Source of the DNA: Limnephilus marmoratus
Taxonomy: Eukaryota > Arthropoda > Insecta > Trichoptera > Limnephilidae
DNA: 64,000 bases
Assembly: GCA_917880885.1 (NCBI GenBank)
Contig: OU862920.1
Location: 44,055,019-44,119,018 of the forward strand
Direction: 5' to 3'
The notes beneath the pieces are model-generated. The model worked only from the letters and a program-made list of their open reading frames with translations, searched no databases and was not told where the DNA came from. Below are positions 63,608-64,000 of this stretch, in pieces (positions within the stretch are counted from its first letter, which is position 1; each line of letters starts with the position of its first letter). The position numbers and the translations under genes are program-made.

Positions 63608-64000
63608 ACGGCCGGCGTGGCATACGGGTAAGGCTCTTGACTCGTAATCCAAAGGTGGTGGGATATAATCCTAGCGTGGGCAAATAAATTTTATTTGATT
63701 AATTTGTGATTGCACAATTAATTTAAAAATAAATAATATATAGTATATTTGCGGCACATTCCAAAGTGGAAGATACTCTCATATCACCCAAGTGTAAGAA
63801 CACCATTCAGAATTGAAAAGTTGATTGATATGGCTTTGGCCGTGTTTGGTGACATTTGAGTAGGCAGGTACGCACAGGTACTTCACCTTTCTCTTCCCTC
63901 ATCTCCTTCCCCTCCCCACTACCTTCAGCCTCACAACATACCCCAATTGGGGATGCCATGGTCTCACTGGCTCCAAACGGGAGAGGCTGGGACTCTTGTG
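63608..64000 (+). mobile_element. SINE-B copy, cut by the window end
   Basis: Head GGCCGGCGTGGCATACGGGT, then GACTCGTAATCCAAAGGTGG and a B-box-like GGGATATAATCC; body with GTGGAAGATACTCTCA and CCCCAATTGGGGATGCC. The window ends at GGGACTCTTGTG, a few bases before the expected tail. Confidence 0.9.

Overview
The window is AT-rich eukaryotic nuclear DNA. It carries one recognisable host gene, a split, insect-like Cdc42 GTPase (four coding exons, 39049-48296, + strand). Nearly everything else I can identify is transposable-element DNA. Jockey-like, R1-clade, RTE-like and I-like LINEs, an LTR (Gypsy) element, mariner, pogo, hAT and Harbinger-like DNA elements, and a tRNA-headed SINE together suggest an arthropod, most likely an insect. 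I cannot name the order or species. There are no bacterial operons, CRISPR arrays or true tRNA/rRNA genes.

Layout. 1-857 unassigned, with AT microsatellites. 876-5420 is a near-complete Jockey-like LINE: ORF1 with zinc knuckles, and ORF2 broken by one in-frame stop. 5484-6140 holds decayed coding sequence. 6299-15153 is a Gypsy-type LTR retrotransposon on the minus strand, with 200-bp LTRs, PBS, PPT and a CATTC target duplication. It is internally deleted, carries a ~1.7-kb repeat array (mostly 18-bp units) in its leader, and is interrupted by a 5'-truncated R1-clade LINE with a 12-bp target duplication. 15154-33670 is a mosaic of nested insertions: RTE tails, a hAT-like element, a short repeat family (called SINE-A here), its probable LINE partner (LINE-T), a tRNA-headed SINE (SINE-B), a pogo-like element with an HTH remnant and foldback elements. 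28147-34945 is a composite of two TIR elements (TE-E). One contains a second TIR element packed with a decayed C2H2 zinc-finger array; the other contains an ~870-bp palindrome.

35000-49070 is the Cdc42 neighbourhood. A deleted mariner and a Harbinger-like MITE lie upstream. The three introns contain a MITE, SINE-B, a second mariner, a LINE relic, SINE-A and repeat C, while the exons are clean and splice to a 191-aa protein. 49070-64000 is mostly unassigned AT-rich DNA with an I-like LINE tail, hAT elements, a palindrome, SINE-A clusters with an 88-bp tandem array, a minisatellite, a decayed transposase and a SINE-B cut by the window end.

The most interesting signals are: (1) a compound stem-loop shared by the 3' ends of LINE-T and SINE-A that overlaps the LINE stop codon and shows a compensatory base-pair change; (2) the repeat array in the leader of the LTR element, placed like the insulator of Drosophila gypsy; (3) an LTR element whose LTRs are almost identical although its genes are wrecked, suggesting mobilisation in trans; (4) a TTA-flanked TIR element carrying a zinc-finger array, with an empty site nearby and a MITE relative in Cdc42 intron 1. 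All calls come from reading the sequence; no database search was run.
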